A stretch of DNA of 64,000 nucleotides from Prorocentrum cordatum (lineage: Eukaryota; Sar; Dinophyceae; Prorocentrales; Prorocentraceae). A model generated the notes under the pieces. It made no database searches. It was not told the origin of the DNA and saw only the letters and a list, made by a program, of their open reading frames with translations. Made by a program: the position numbers and the translations under genes. The DNA lies in the NCBI GenBank assembly GCA_963575745.1, contig CAUYUJ010012669.1, forward strand, positions 196,001 to 260,000, read 5' to 3'. Of this stretch, positions 17,661-29,555 are shown in pieces. Every line of letters starts with the position of its first letter. The stretch's first letter is position 1.

Positions 17661-18500
17661 CATATTCCTAACCACGGATCCATAATTCAGCCACGCACCC
17701 AGAGACAATGAATGACCGATCGGCCCCCTCACTCTGATATCCCCCCAAGGGGAGTACGATCGAAGTCGAAGAGGGCGGGTATCGAGGGTTTGGGATACGT
17801 GTTGACCGGCCCGCGAGCAGATAAGAGCGAACAGTTTCAAAATGATTAAACTGATTGTTGTTGTCGTTGTTGTTTTTTGTTGTGTTTGCTGTCGTCATTG
17901 TTATTGGGCTCTCCATTCTAAACCATAGTTTCTGTTGACCCCCCCTCCGGTATCCACTTTACTGTTCAAGTGAAGTGCTCCTCCCAGGGCTCGCACCCAG
18001 TTTTTTAAGGGAAAGCGAGGTGCCAACAAGCTGTGCTCCTGGCCCCCCGTTTACAGCAACAGCGGCTCCGCTCGATATTTTCTCACAATGTTTTTCCAAA
18101 TCGCACTTTCGCGGGACGCCCTCACAACTTATATGTAATTCGCGCGCTCGCGTGGGACTTCCTCGCCATTTATTCAGACGCCGCGCCTTCGACAACGCTC
18201 TCGCTTTGGATGTCCTCAGGATTTATTTGGGAATCGCGCTATCGCTTGAGATTTCCACGCGATTCATGCAGTAATCACGCTTCACTAACCCGCCTGCTCA
18301 ACCTGGCCGCTTGGGACCACCTTCCCGACCCACCCGTTAGGGTCTACCCGCCCGATCTGCCGGTTTGGTTCTGCCACGTGTTTTCTGCTCCTAGCCCCCC
18401 CCTCCTACTATTCTGTCTCGTGTTCCATCCTCCTCCCTCCCCTTTGTCTCTTCCTTCCATCCGTCCTCTCATCCTCTGCCTTTTGGGCTGCACGAGTTTC
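17661..18500 (+). repeat. Family C copy with short minisatellite-free head
   Basis: The tail at 17,740-17,870 (GGGTATCGAGGGTTTGGGAT, GCGAGCAGATAAGAGCGAAC) leads to a short TTG tract. The head follows at 17,930-18,280 (TCGCACCCAGTTTTTTAAGG, then GAATCGCGCTATCGCTTGAG units). 18,300-18,500 is pyrimidine-rich spacer. Confidence 0.7.
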
Positions 18501-18615
18501 GCGCTGCATATCAGAAAAGTAAATACCCCACGGGGGCACGAACGCTTTGAATGGCGCACGGGAAGATAAGTTTGACCAGTCTTAAAATGATGGTTGTTGT
18601 AGTTGTTGCTGGTGC

Positions 18616-18669
<54 letters not shown>

Positions 18670-20020
18670 GATTGTTGTTGTTGGTGTTGGTGTCGTTAAA
18701 CTCTCACTACTGAAGAGTAGTATGTTCATCTCCCTCCTCCGGTAACCATTTTGTGTTTTTCAAGTGTTTCCACCGGGGCTCGCACCTGGTTTTTTATTAA
18801 GAAAGGTGGCTGGGATCAAGCTGCATTGTTGGCCCCCGGGTTACAACAACAACGGCTCCCGCTTGAGACTTCCTTACAATTTAGTCAGGACCCCAGTTCC
18901 CGTCTGAGACTTCCTCGCATGTTACTCAGGAATCGCGCTCTCGCTTGGAACTGCATTGCAAGTTATCCAGGAATCGTTCTCTCGGCGCTCTCGAGTCGCG
19001 CTCTCGCTGCATTTTTTTGAGAATCGCGCTCTTGCGTTGGAGCTCCCCGCAATTTACTCAGGCGCCGCGCTCCCAACATTCAGGCACCCAGGACACGCGC
19101 TCACGCTTAGGACTCCCTCGCAGCTTTCTCGGGAATCGAGATATCGCAGCCCTTCGCGGCCCCGTTGCAGCCATTCGTGGTCCCCGTCGCAGCCCTTCGT
19201 GGCCCCCTCGCTGCCCTTCGTGGTCCCGTTGTTACCCTCAGTGGTCCCTTTGTTGCCCTTCGTGGCCCCGTCGCAGCCCTTCGTGGCCCCCTCGCTGCCC
19301 TTCGTGGCCCCGTTGCAGCCCTTCGTGGCCCCCTCGCTGCCCTTCGTGGCCCCGTTGTACCCCTTCGTGGCCCGCATGGCTGCCCTTCGTGGCCATGTTG
19401 CTACCCTCAGTGGCCCCGTCGTTGCCCTTCGTGGCCCCATATGTATGCCCTTCGTGGTCCCCGCTCGGTCGCGCCCGTCGTGGCCCCATACACATGCCCT
19501 CCGTGGCCCCGCTGTCGCCCTTCGTGGCCCCGCTGTCGACCTTCGTGGCCCCTTTGCTGCCCTCAGTGGCCTGTCCTTGCCCTCTGCCGTATGTGGCCCC
19601 ATGTGCATGCCCTTCGTGGCCCCGCTGTTGTCCTTTGTGGCCCCCTCGCTGTCCTACGTGGCCCCGTCGTTGCCCTCTGTGGCCCCGCATTATCTGCCCT
19701 TCGTGGCCCCCGCTCGTTCGCGCCATTCCTGGCCCCATACGCATGCCCTTTGTGGGCCCGCTGTCGCCCGTCGTGGCCCATTTCCTGCCTTTCGTGGCCC
19801 TGCTGTCGCTCTCGCTCTCGCTCTCGCTTTCGCTCGTCGTCGTCGTCGGCCCCCTGTCCGTCCCTCTTGGAAGATATACCCCCAGAAGGGTACCATCGAG
19901 GACTGGTATCGAGGGTTTTGGAAATACACGGTTGAACGACACTCGAGCAGATAAGAGCGAACAGTCTTGAAAATAGTGTTGTTGTTGCTGCTGCTGTTGT
20001 TGTTATTGTTGTTGTTTTCG
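18501..20020 (+). repeat. Family C copy with 21-bp minisatellite
   Basis: Order: decayed tail 18,510-18,590; (TTG)n 18,593-18,680; palindrome near 18,702; head 18,730-19,140 with ~45-bp CGCGCTCTCGCTTG units; minisatellite 19,150-19,830 built on the 21-bp unit CCCTTCGTGGCCCCGTCGCAG; tail 19,860-19,975; TTG tract. The minisatellite keeps several frames open on both strands, giving false ORFs of up to 341 codons. Confidence 0.85.
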
Positions 20021-20189
20021 AACCGTAATGCTTAAACAGTTTTTAGTGTTGGGCTTCTTGAGTGCGCTCTTGCTCTCTCGCCTAGGCGCGGGCTGCACCT
20101 TTTTTGGAAATGTGGCTCACGGGCCTCGGCCGAAACCGGCACCCCCGGCAACAACAACAACACCACCACCAACAACAACAACAACAACA

Positions 20190-21420
20190 ATCAGTTTAAG
20201 ACTGTTCGCTCCTATCTGCTCACGTGCCAATCAATACGTATATCCCAACCCCCCGGGACCCGCCCTCGTCGTCTTCGATCGTGCCCCCTTGGGGGTATAT
20301 CTTCCTTACCTGCCACGCGTACGCAGTGCAGCCCATAAAACAAGGGAACAGAGGACGGGTGGAAGGGGGACGGGGAAGATTGGAACACGAGAGAAATTTG
20401 CTGGAGGGGGGCAAGTAGCAGAAAACAAGTGGTATAACCAGACGGGCAGATCGGGTGGGCAGACCCATAGCGGGCAGGTCGGGAAGGCGGGCCCAGCGAC
20501 GAGGTCGAGCAGGCGGGTTGCTGAAGCGTGGGTCTTGCATGAATCGCGGGGAAGTCTCGAGAAATAGCGCGATTTCCAAGTAAATCGTGAGAACAGCCAG
20601 CGTGGGCCACGAAGGGAATACAATCCGAGGCCACAGAGGGCAGCGACGGGGCCGCTGAGGGCAGCACCAGGGCCACGAAGGGCAGCGAGGGGGCCACAAA
20701 GGGCGACAGCGGGGCCACGAAGGGCACGCATATGGGGCCACGGCGGGCGCGAACGAGCTGGGGCCACGAAGGGCATTCGTATACGGGGCCACAAAGGGCG
20801 ACAGCGGGGCCACTGAGGGCAGCAAAGGGGCCACGAAGGGCAGCGGGGGGGCCACGAAGGGCGACAGCGGGGCTACGAAGGGCATGCGTATGGGGCCAGG
20901 ACGGGCGCGTGCGAGCTGGGGCCACGAAGGGCATATAATGCGGGGCCACAAAGGGCAGCGACGGGGCCACTGAGGGCAGCAACGGGGCCACAAAGGGCAG
21001 CGAGCGAAGGCGACCGCGGAACCAGCTCGGGCAGCGAGGGGCATCGAAGGCGGGCGAAAGTCAGCGAGCGGCGACTGTAGTAATCAACGGGCTGGTCGGG
21101 CGGGCGCCCAGACGGGCGGGTCGAGCGGGCGGGTCGTTGAAGCGTGAGTCCTGCTTGAACCGCCAGGCAATATGTAGCGAGAGCGCGATTCCTGACCGTC
21201 GAGGACCAGCATTCGAATCAATGCTGAGGAAATATCAGGCGAAACGGTTCGGTGGTAACTTGCAAGGAGGTCCCAAGCGAGAGCGCGATTCTGCAATACA
21301 TTGTCAGGAAGTACCGGGAGGGAACCGCGATTCGGTGGCTCATTGTGAGGAAACTCCAGGCGAGAGCGCGATTCGTCTATATCTTGTGAGGAAGTATCAG
21401 GCGGGAGCCGTGGTTGTTGA
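20190..21420 (-). repeat. Family C copy, inverted, with minisatellite
   Basis: Reverse of the preceding structure: tail 20,190-20,340, spacer to 20,590, minisatellite 20,590-21,010 (GGGGCCACGAAGGGCAGCGA units), head units 21,100-21,415. It runs straight into a family B copy at 21,421. Confidence 0.85.
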
Positions 21421-22231
21421 ACATTATTAATTCTAAAGAATAATTATTGTTGGGCCCCCTGGTGCACGCCCCCCCCGCCGCGCCTAGGCCGCAGCCACGT
21501 TTTCATCATTTTCGTGAGGAAGCCTCAGGTAATTCGATGTGATCAAGATCCGGTTGTTTTGTTCCCCCCCGCTTTCCCTTGCAAAAAACACTATAAAATG
21601 ACATTTCTTGTTCTAATATAATCAAATTTCAAGAATCCCTTGCAAAAAATAAGGTAAAGTGGACATTCGCGCGCGCAAGACGAAATCCTTCCAAAAGCTT
21701 AGTGTTCGGAGCGATTTTAACATAAAAACATCAAAAAACCAATGGTTTTTCAACAAAAAAATGTCAAAATCTCATCCCGCGCGCTCTTGCGGATTCGTAG
21801 GAAACCCAACACTTTTTAAACATTTCTGTCAAACGGGCTTTTGCGAGCAACTTTTTCGAACTTCTGCGACAACGGTTGCGCACCTGCCAGGGCCATCATC
21901 CCTGTCAAATAATACCATGCGGGACACATTCGTTTTTTCTTCGCGCGCGCACGCCGAAATCTCCAAAAACCATTGGGTTCTGTGGGTGTGTACCCCACGC
22001 CAGTGTAGTAGCCACGGTCGTCCGCACGCCACGAAGTGAAGTGTCCCAACGTCATAGGGCGGGAAGCTGGGTTTGGGTGGTCGCGAAGAGTCGTTTGGAT
22101 ATTTGGTAGAGCTTGTAATGCCCCCCCACGAAGTGGGGGTATTGCCTGGTGTCGTATGAAAACCCTGGCACTGGGGAGAACACCACGCGTTCGGGTAAAA
22201 TGATTGTTGTTGTTGTTGTTGTTGTTGAACA
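21421..22231 (+). repeat. Family B, copy 1 of a tandem pair
   Basis: From the palindromic end ATTATTAATTCTAAAGAATA through CCTAGGCCGCAGC, TTGCAAAAAATAAGGTAAAG and CATGCGGGACACATTCG to GCGTTCGGGTAAAATGATTG and (TTG)n. It lacks about 240 bp found in copy 2: copy 1 passes from AACCATTGGGTTCT directly into GTGGGTGTGTACC. Confidence 0.9.
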
Positions 22232-23290
22232 TTATTAATTCTAAAGAATAATTATTGTTGGGCCCCCTGGTGCACGCCCCCCCCGCCGCGCCTAGGCCGC
22301 AGCTACATTTTCATCATTTTCGTGAGGAAGCCTCAGGTAAAACGATGTGATCCAGATCCGGTTGTTTTGTTCCCCCCCGCTTTCCCTTGCAAAAAACACT
22401 ATAAAATGACATTTCTTGTTCTAATATAATCAAATTTCAAGAATCCCTTGCAAAAAATAAGGTAAAGTGGACATTCGCGCGCGCAAGACGAAATCCTTCC
22501 AAAAGCTTAGTGTTCGGAGCGATTTTAACATAAAAACATCAAAAAACCAATGGTTTTTCAACAAAAAAATGTCAAAATCTCATCCCGCGCGCTCTTGCGG
22601 ATTCGTAGGAAACCCAACACTTTTTAAACATTTCTGTCAAACGGGCTTTTGCGAGCAACTTTTTCGAACTTCTGCGACAACGGTTGCGCACCTGCCAGGG
22701 CCATCATCCCTGTCAAATAATACCATGCGGGACACATTCGTTTTTTCTTCGCGCGCGCACGCCGAAATCTCCAAAAACCATTGGGTTCTTAAGAATTTTA
22801 GCACCGCGCATCATAAAATCACACGAATCGCACCGTAGGTCCTCGAAAAACACCTGCACGACTTTTCAAAATTTCTACCCGCGCGCGCTGTCCGAATCCT
22901 AAAAAAAACCAATGGTTTTCCAACATTTATGTTACATGAGCTCGCGCGAGCTACTTTCGCACGCTCTTGCAACGGGGTTCGCGCGCCTGCCAGGGGCCAG
23001 AATCCCTTGCGGTTGCGCCATAAGTTCTGAATAAGTGACCAAGTTCTGTGGGTGTGTACCCCACGCCAGTGTAGTAGCCACGGTCGTCCGCACGCCACGA
23101 AGTGAAGTGTCCCAACGTCATAGGGCGGGAAGCTGGGTTTGGGTGGTCGCGAAGAGTCGTTTGGATATTTGGTAGAGCTTGTAATGCCCCCCCACGAAGT
23201 GGGGGTATTGCTTGGTGTCGTATGAAAACCCTGGCACTGGGGAGAACACCACGCGTTCGGGTAAAATGATTGTTGTTGTTGTTGTTGTTG
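22232..23290 (+). repeat. Family B, copy 2 of a tandem pair
   Basis: Nearly identical to copy 1 for the first ~550 bp and the last ~240 bp. It has an additional internal unit at ~22,785-23,040 with the AGCTCGCGCGAGCT palindrome. The high similarity suggests a recent duplication. Confidence 0.9.
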
Positions 23291-24625
23291 TTGTGCTCAG
23301 CTGGGGCCAACAACACAGTTTGATTTTCAAGAACTTCCATGATGAATAACAGGTTGCGAGCCCTGGGAGGGGCACTTCAATCGAAAAACTACAATGTGCA
23401 CCAGGCAGGGGGGATCAACAATACTTGTTCAACAATCAGTTGAAGACTCTTCGCTCCTATCTGTTCACGCGCCAATCAATACGTATTTCCCAAACCCTCG
23501 GTACCCATTCTTGTCGTCTTCGATCGTACCCCCTTGGGGGTATATCTTCCTGTAGTTCTGCCCCTAAAACAAGGAAGACGAGGACGGGCGGAAAGGGGAA
23601 GGGATAATAATGGAGCACGAGAAAGAGTAGCAGGGGGGGGCAAAGAACAGAAAACAAGTGGTATAACCAGACGGGCAGATCGGATAGGCAGACCCATTGC
23701 GGGCAGGTCGGGAAGGCGGGCCCAGCGAAGAGGCCAAGCAAGCGGGTTGCTGAAACGTGGGTCCTGCATGAATCGCGAGGAAGTCTCGAGCGACAGCGCG
23801 ATTCCCAAGTAAATCGTGAGAACAGCCAGCGTGGGCCACGAAGGGAATAGAATCCGAGGCCACAGAGGGCAGCGACGGGGCCGTTGAGGGCAGCACCGGG
23901 GCCACGAAGGGCAGCGAGGGGGCCACAAAGGGCGACAGCGGGGCCACGAAGGGCACGCATATGGGGCCACGGCGGGCGCGAACGAGCTTGGGCCACGAAG
24001 GGCATTCGTATGCGGGGCCACAGAGGGCGACAGCGGGGCCATTGAAGGCAGCAAAGGGGCCACGAAGGGCAGCGGGGGGGCCACGAAGGGCGACAGCGGG
24101 ACTACGAAGGGCATGCGTATGGTGCCACGGCGGGCGCGTGCGAGCTGGAGCCACGAAGGGCATATAATGCGGGGCCAGAAAAGGCAGCGACGGGGCCACT
24201 GAGGGCAGCAAAGAGGGCCACAAAGGGCAGCGAGCGAAGGCGACCGCGGAACCAGTACGGGCAGCGAGGGGCATCGAAGGCGGGCGAAGGGCAGCGAGCG
24301 GCGACTGTAGTCATTAACGGGCAGGTCGGGCAGGCAGGCCCAGCCGGGCGGGTCGAGCGGGCGGGTCGTTGAAGCGTGAGTCCTGCTTGAACCGCCAGGC
24401 AGTAGCGGGAGCGCGATTCCTGAGCGTCGAGGACCGGCATGCGAATCAACGCCGAGGGAATATCAAGCGAAATGGTTCGGTGGTAACTTGCGCAGAAATC
24501 CCAAGCGAGAACGCGGTTCTGCAAGACACTGTCAGGAAGTATCGGGCGTGTTGGTGGTAAATTGCGAGGAGGTCCCAAGCGAGAGCGCGATTCTTCAATA
24601 TCTTGTGAGGAAGTATCAGGCGGGA
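23291..24625 (-). repeat. Family C copy, inverted, with minisatellite
   Basis: Head-start fragment 23,292-23,420, tail 23,430-23,560, minisatellite 23,830-24,240, head units 24,360-24,620. Very similar to 20,190-21,420 over the minisatellite and its flanks. Confidence 0.85.
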
Positions 24626-24629
24626 GCCG

Positions 24630-24700
<71 letters not shown>

Positions 24701-24702
24701 GA
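24626..24702. repeat. (TTG)n tract, about 25 units
   Basis: An almost perfect TTG run, followed by TTACTAAACAATTATTATTA, a diverged form of the palindrome that follows TTG tracts elsewhere. Confidence 0.95.
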
Positions 24703-24829
24703 CCCTTCGTTACTAAACAATTATTATTATTGGACCCCCTATATTCGCCCTGGCGCTCCTCTGAAATTGAGGCTCACGCTCAGGCGTTTTGGGGTTCCGC
24801 CAAAACCGCCCCCCCAACAACAACAACGC

Positions 24830-25640
24830 TCCGGCTCGAGACTTCCTCCTTTTTTACTCGGGCTCGGTGCTCTTGCTCGCCGCCGAAAGCGGCTCCCGGG
24901 CCGGACGCCCGGGTCGGCGCCCGAGCCGGCGCCCGGGCGCCGGAAAATCGAGTTCCGAGGCGGCGCCGAAAAAAGGCCATTCCAATACACATTTTTCTTT
25001 CGAAAATGCTGAATTTCTGCTTCCGGCGCCCGGGAGGGAGGCCGTCCGGGCCGATTCCGGAGCTCGGGCCGGCACCCGGCCCGGCTCCCGGGCCGGACGC
25101 CCGGGTCGGCGCCCGAGCCGGCGCCCGGGCGCCAGAAAATCGAGTTCCGAGGCGGCGCCGAAAAAAGGCCATTTCAATACACATTTTTCTTTCGAAAATG
25201 CTGAATTTCTGCTTCCGGCGCCCGGGAGGCCGTCCGGGCCGATTCCGGAGCCTGGGCCGGCACCCGGCCCGGCTCCCGGGCCGGACGCCCGGGTCGGCGC
25301 CCGAGCCGGCGCCCGGGCGCCGGAAAATCGAGTTCCGAGGCGGCGCCGAAAAAAGGCCATTCCAATACACATTTTTCTTTCGAAAATGCTGAATTTCTGC
25401 TTCCGGCGCCCGGGAGGCCGTCCGCGCCGATTCCGGAGCTCGGGCCGGCACCCGGCCCAGCCGGCACCCGGCCCGGCTCCCGGGCCGGACGCCCGTGCAG
25501 TTCCGATCGCGCCGAAAAGAGGCCATTCCAATACACATTTTTCTATCGAAAATGCTGAATTTCTGCTTGCGGCGCTCGGGAAGCCGTCCTGGGCCGATTC
25601 TGGAGCGGCTTTGGGCCGGACGCCCGAGCCGGCGCCCGTA
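24830..25640. repeat. GC-rich ~190-bp tandem repeat, about four units
   Basis: Units carry AAAGGCCATTCCAATACACA (near 24,974, 25,166, 25,354 and 25,520; spacing about 192, 188 and 166), GAAAATGCTGAATTTCTGCT, and a run of CCCGGGC/GCCGGC steps. Several frames remain open on both strands (up to 364 codons); I treat these as artefacts. Confidence 0.85.
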
Positions 25641-25849
25641 CGTGGTGTTTCTCTGCTTCTGGCGCCTGCGCAGCTTCCCGAGTTGCTTCTGGAACCATAT
25701 CTGGGCCGGTCCAGCGATAGGTTTCCTGGATGTGCTGAACCATCGAACTTTTTGAGGCTTCTGCGTCTCAAGGATAGGGAGAGAAGACATTAAAGGAGGA
25801 TCAAAAAGCAACGTCGCTATGAACGCATGGCTGCCACAAGCCATACCTA

Positions 25850-26234
25850 CTTGGACTACTACTACCGTTACCACTACTACTAGTGCTACAGCAGCAACAA
25901 CAATATCATCAACTGCTGCTACTACAACTACTCATCCTTCCTCCCCCTCCTCCCCCTCCCTTTTCCTCCTCCCCCTCCCTATCTCTCTCATCTCCCCCTC
26001 CTCTTCCTCTTCCTCTCCCTCTGAGATGCGGGGCATGCGCAAGGCGATTGCGAAGGCGATGTGCCGTCCGAGCTATGGATGTTGAAGTTCCTCGGAAGAG
26101 GTGGTGGCCAAACCTTCTTGGGCGGGATATCTGGGTGAGGGAATATCGGATCCCGCATGCCAGAACAATCCCCCATGATGGGGTGTGTTATCCAGATGGG
26201 TGCATGTTTCATGTGGAAGCATGGCGCATGAGGG
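25850..26234. repeat. Pyrimidine tract and repeat E, copy 1
   Basis: A CT-rich low-complexity stretch to 26,020. Then 26,035-26,200 is similar to 31,550-31,720 (shared: AGGCGATTGCGAAGGCGA, GATGTTGAAGT, CCTCGGAAGAGGTG). Confidence 0.7.
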
Positions 26235-27020
26235 TAAAATGATTGTTGTTGTTGTTGTTGAACATTATTACTTCTAAAGAATAATTATTGTTGGGGCCCC
26301 TGGTGCACGACCCCCCCGCCGCGCCTAGGCCGCAGCCTCATTTTCATAATTTTTGCGAGGAAGTCTCAGGCAAAACGGGGGAGTCCGGATCCGGTTGTGT
26401 TGTTACGATCGGTTTTCCGTTGCAAAAAATAAGCTGAAGTGGACATTTCTTGTTCTAACATAACCAAGCTTCAAGAATCCCTTGCAAAAAATAAGGTAAA
26501 GTGGACATTCTCGCGCGCAAGACGAAATCCTTCCAAAACCTTAGTTTTCGTAGCGATTTTAACATAAAAACATCAAAAAACAATGGTTTTTTTGTTAAAA
26601 AAAATTAACAAAATTTCATCCCGCGCGCTCTTGCGGATTCGTAGGAAACCCAACACTTTTTAAACATTTCTGTCAAACGGGCTTTTGCGAGCAACTTTTT
26701 CGAACTTCTGCAACAACGGTTGCGCACCTGCCAGGGCCATCATCCCTGTCAAATAATACCATGCGGGACACATTCGTTTTTTCTTCGCGCGCGCACGCCG
26801 TCGTCGTCGGCCGCGGGGCCCTGAATAGTAGCCACGGTCGTCCGCATGCCACGAAGTGAAGTGTCCGAACGTCATAGGGCGGGAAGCTGGGTGTGGGTGG
26901 TGGCGAAGAGTCGTTTGGAAATTTGGTAGAGCTTGAACCGGCCCCCCCACAAAGTGGGGGTATTGCCCGCCTCCTATGAAAACCCTGGCACTGGTGAGAA
27001 CGGAGTGTCCCCACGTGCTA
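26235..27020 (+). repeat. Family B copy, diverged
   Basis: Same end palindrome and landmarks as 21,421-22,231. The middle unit is replaced by a short CGTCGTCGTCGGCCGCGG piece at ~26,800. It is bounded by TTG tracts on both sides. Confidence 0.85.
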
Positions 27021-27023
27021 GTA

Positions 27024-27056
<33 letters not shown>

Positions 27057-28275
27057 GAACATTATTACTTCTAAAGAATAATTATTGTTGGGACCCCTGG
27101 TGCACGACCCCCCTCCAAAACCTAGGCCGCAGCTACATTTTCATCATTTTTCTGCGAAAGCTTCAGAAAAGTGGATTGTCACCGGATCCGGTTTTTTGTT
27201 CCCCCCCGCTTTCCCTTGCAAAAAACACTATAAAATGAAATTTCTTGTTCAAATGTAATCAAATTTCAAGAATCCCTTGCAAAAAATAAGGTAAAGTGGA
27301 CATTCGCGCGTGCAAGACGAAATCCTTCCAAAAGCTTAGTGTTCGGAAGCGATTTTAACATAAAAACATCAAAAACCAATGGTTTTTCAACAAAAAAATG
27401 TCAAAATCTCATCCCGCGCGCTCTTGCGGATTCGTAGGAAACCCAACACTTTTTAAACATTTCTGTCAAACGGGCTTTTGCGAGCAACTTTTTCGAACTT
27501 CTGCGACAACGGTTGCGCACCTGCCAGGGCCATCATCCCTGTCAAATAATACCATGCGGGACACATTCGTTTTTTCTTCGCGCGCGCACGCCGAAATCTC
27601 CAAAAACCATTGGGTTCTTAAGAATTTTAGCACCGCGCATCATAAAATCACACGAATCGCACCGTAGGTCCTCGAAAAACACCTGCACGACTTTTCAAAA
27701 TTTCTACCCGCGCGCGCTGTCCGAATCCTAAAAAAAACCAATGGTTTTCCAACATTTATGTTACATGAGCTCGCGCGAGCTACTTTCGCACGCTCTTGCA
27801 ACGGGGTTCGCGCGCCTGCCAGGGGCCACAATCCCTTGCGGTTGCGCCATAGGTTGCGCCCTCGGCCGCCCAGAATAAAACGTCCCCCTATTGGTTGCGC
27901 CATAGGTTGCGCCCTCGGCCGCCGAGAATAAAACGTGTATCATGTACCATATGCATCATATGCAACAGATGTTCTGTGGAAGGCTTAACAACTTCTGTGG
28001 GTTAACAAGGCTTAACAACTTCTGTGGGTGTACGAACGTAGGCTTAACAACTTCTGTGGGTGTGTACTCCACGCCAGTGTAGTAGCCACGGTCGTCCGCA
28101 GGCCACGAAGTGAAGTGTCCGAACGTCATAGGGCGGGAAGCTGGGTGTGGGTGGTGGCGAAGAGTCGTGTGGATATTTGGTAGAGCTTGCACTGCCCCCC
28201 CACAAAGTGGGGGTATTGGCTGGCGTCGCATGAAAACCCTGGCACTGGTGAGAACACTGAGCGTTCGGGTAAAGT
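27021..28275 (+). repeat. Family B copy, long form
   Basis: Closely follows 22,232-23,290 but has an extra ~200 bp at 27,840-28,060. This contains a duplicated GGTTGCGCCATAGGTTGCGC unit and three GGCTTAACAACTTCTGTGGG units. Confidence 0.85.
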
Positions 28276-28302
28276 GATTGTTGTTGTTGTTGTTGTTATT
28301 GT

Positions 28303-28334
<32 letters not shown>

Positions 28335-29345
28335 TTGTTGTTGCTGTTGTTGTTGTAATTGTTGTTGGATTTTCACTTCTGAAGAATAATTATTGTTGGT
28401 CCCCCCCACCAGTGCGTATTGTTTTTTCTCATTCGAAGTGTGCCCCTCGACGTTCGCACCCTGTTTTTTGATAAGGAAAGTCTTGATGCTCAAACTGGGC
28501 CCCTGGCTTTTGGGTTGCAACAACAACGGGTCCCGCTTGAGACTTCCCCACAAATTAGCCAAGACCCCCGCTCCCGCCCGAGACTTCCCCACATTTTACT
28601 CAGGAATCGCGCTGTCGCTTGGGACTTCCTTGCAATTTATGCAGGAATCGTTCTCCCGGCGTTCTGGAGTCGCGCTCTCGCTGGAGACTTGCTTGCAATT
28701 TACTGAAGAATAACACCCTTGCGTTGGATTTTTTTGCAATTTGCTCCAGCGGCGCGCTCCCGACACCCAGGCACCCAGGAGTCGCGCCCGTTGTGGCCCC
28801 ATGTGCATGCCGTTCGTGGCCCCGCTGTCGCCGTTTGTGGCTCCCTTATTTTCCTACGTGGCCCAGTTGCTACCCTCAGTGGCCCCATCGTTGCCTTCTG
28901 TGGCCCCGCATTATCTGCCCTTCGTCCCCCCGGTCGTTCGCGCTCTTCGTGGCCCCATACGCATTCCCTTCGTGTCCCCGCTGTCGCCCTTCGTGGCCTA
29001 CTTCGTGTCCTTCGTGGCCCTGCTATCGTTTTGTCTCGCTCTCGCTTTCGCTCGTCGTCGCCGTCGTCGTCGCCGTCGTTGTCGACGTCGTCGTCGTCGT
29101 CGTCGCCCCCCTGTCCGTCCCTCTTTGGGTCGGGTCGACGGTTCGCGGCCGCCCCGCCGATCAGCGCTGCCGCTGGCCAGGCCGACGGTCCGCGGCCGCC
29201 CCGCCGCTTGCCGGGGCCCGGCCTGCAGGGAAGAAAGGTATACCCCCCAAACGGGGTTCGATCGAAGACGAAGGCGGGTATCGAGGGTTTGGGAAATACG
29301 CGTTATTGGACACTCGAGCAGATAAGGGTGAACAGGCTTAAAATG
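28276..29345 (+). repeat. Family C copy with degraded minisatellite
   Basis: (TTG)n 28,280-28,370, palindrome near 28,375-28,400, head 28,400-28,700, minisatellite-like CTTCGTGGCCCC units 28,780-29,020, a (CGT)n-rich stretch 29,040-29,110, a Ser/Ala/Pro-rich GC insert, tail 29,240-29,340. Confidence 0.75.
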
Positions 29346-29555
29346 ATTGTTGCTGTTGTTGTAAACCAGGGGCCAACGACACAGTTTGACTTTCAAGACT
29401 TTCCCTGATAAAAAATAGGTGCGAGCCGTGGGAGGGGCACTTCAAATCGAAAAATACAATGTACACCGGGTGGGGGGATCAATAATTCCCCACATCCTGA
29501 GTGGGGCTCTTGTTTTCCCAAAACATCCTCTCCTTCTCCCTGCCGCCTCCCTCCC
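29346..29555 (-). repeat. Family C head-start fragment, inverted
   Basis: Reverse of the usual head start (ACAGTTTGACTTTCAAGACT, GGGAGGGGCACTTCAAATCG, TACACCGGGTGGGGGGATCA). Same arrangement as 23,292-23,420. Confidence 0.7.

Noticed and set aside
18945-20991. Several frames of 180-341 codons with LRGP and FVAP repeats
   Set aside because: Products of the 21-bp minisatellite; different frames are equally open and none shows flanking unique coding.
21421-23290. Family B as long terminal repeats of an LTR element
   Set aside because: Copies are tandem or isolated, with no primer-binding site, polypurine tract, TG...CA ends or gag-pol ORF between them.
24780-25874. Frames of 220-364 codons in the GC-rich tandem repeat
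   Set aside because: Three or more frames are open on both strands over the same repeat, with Arg/Pro/Gly-rich composition only.
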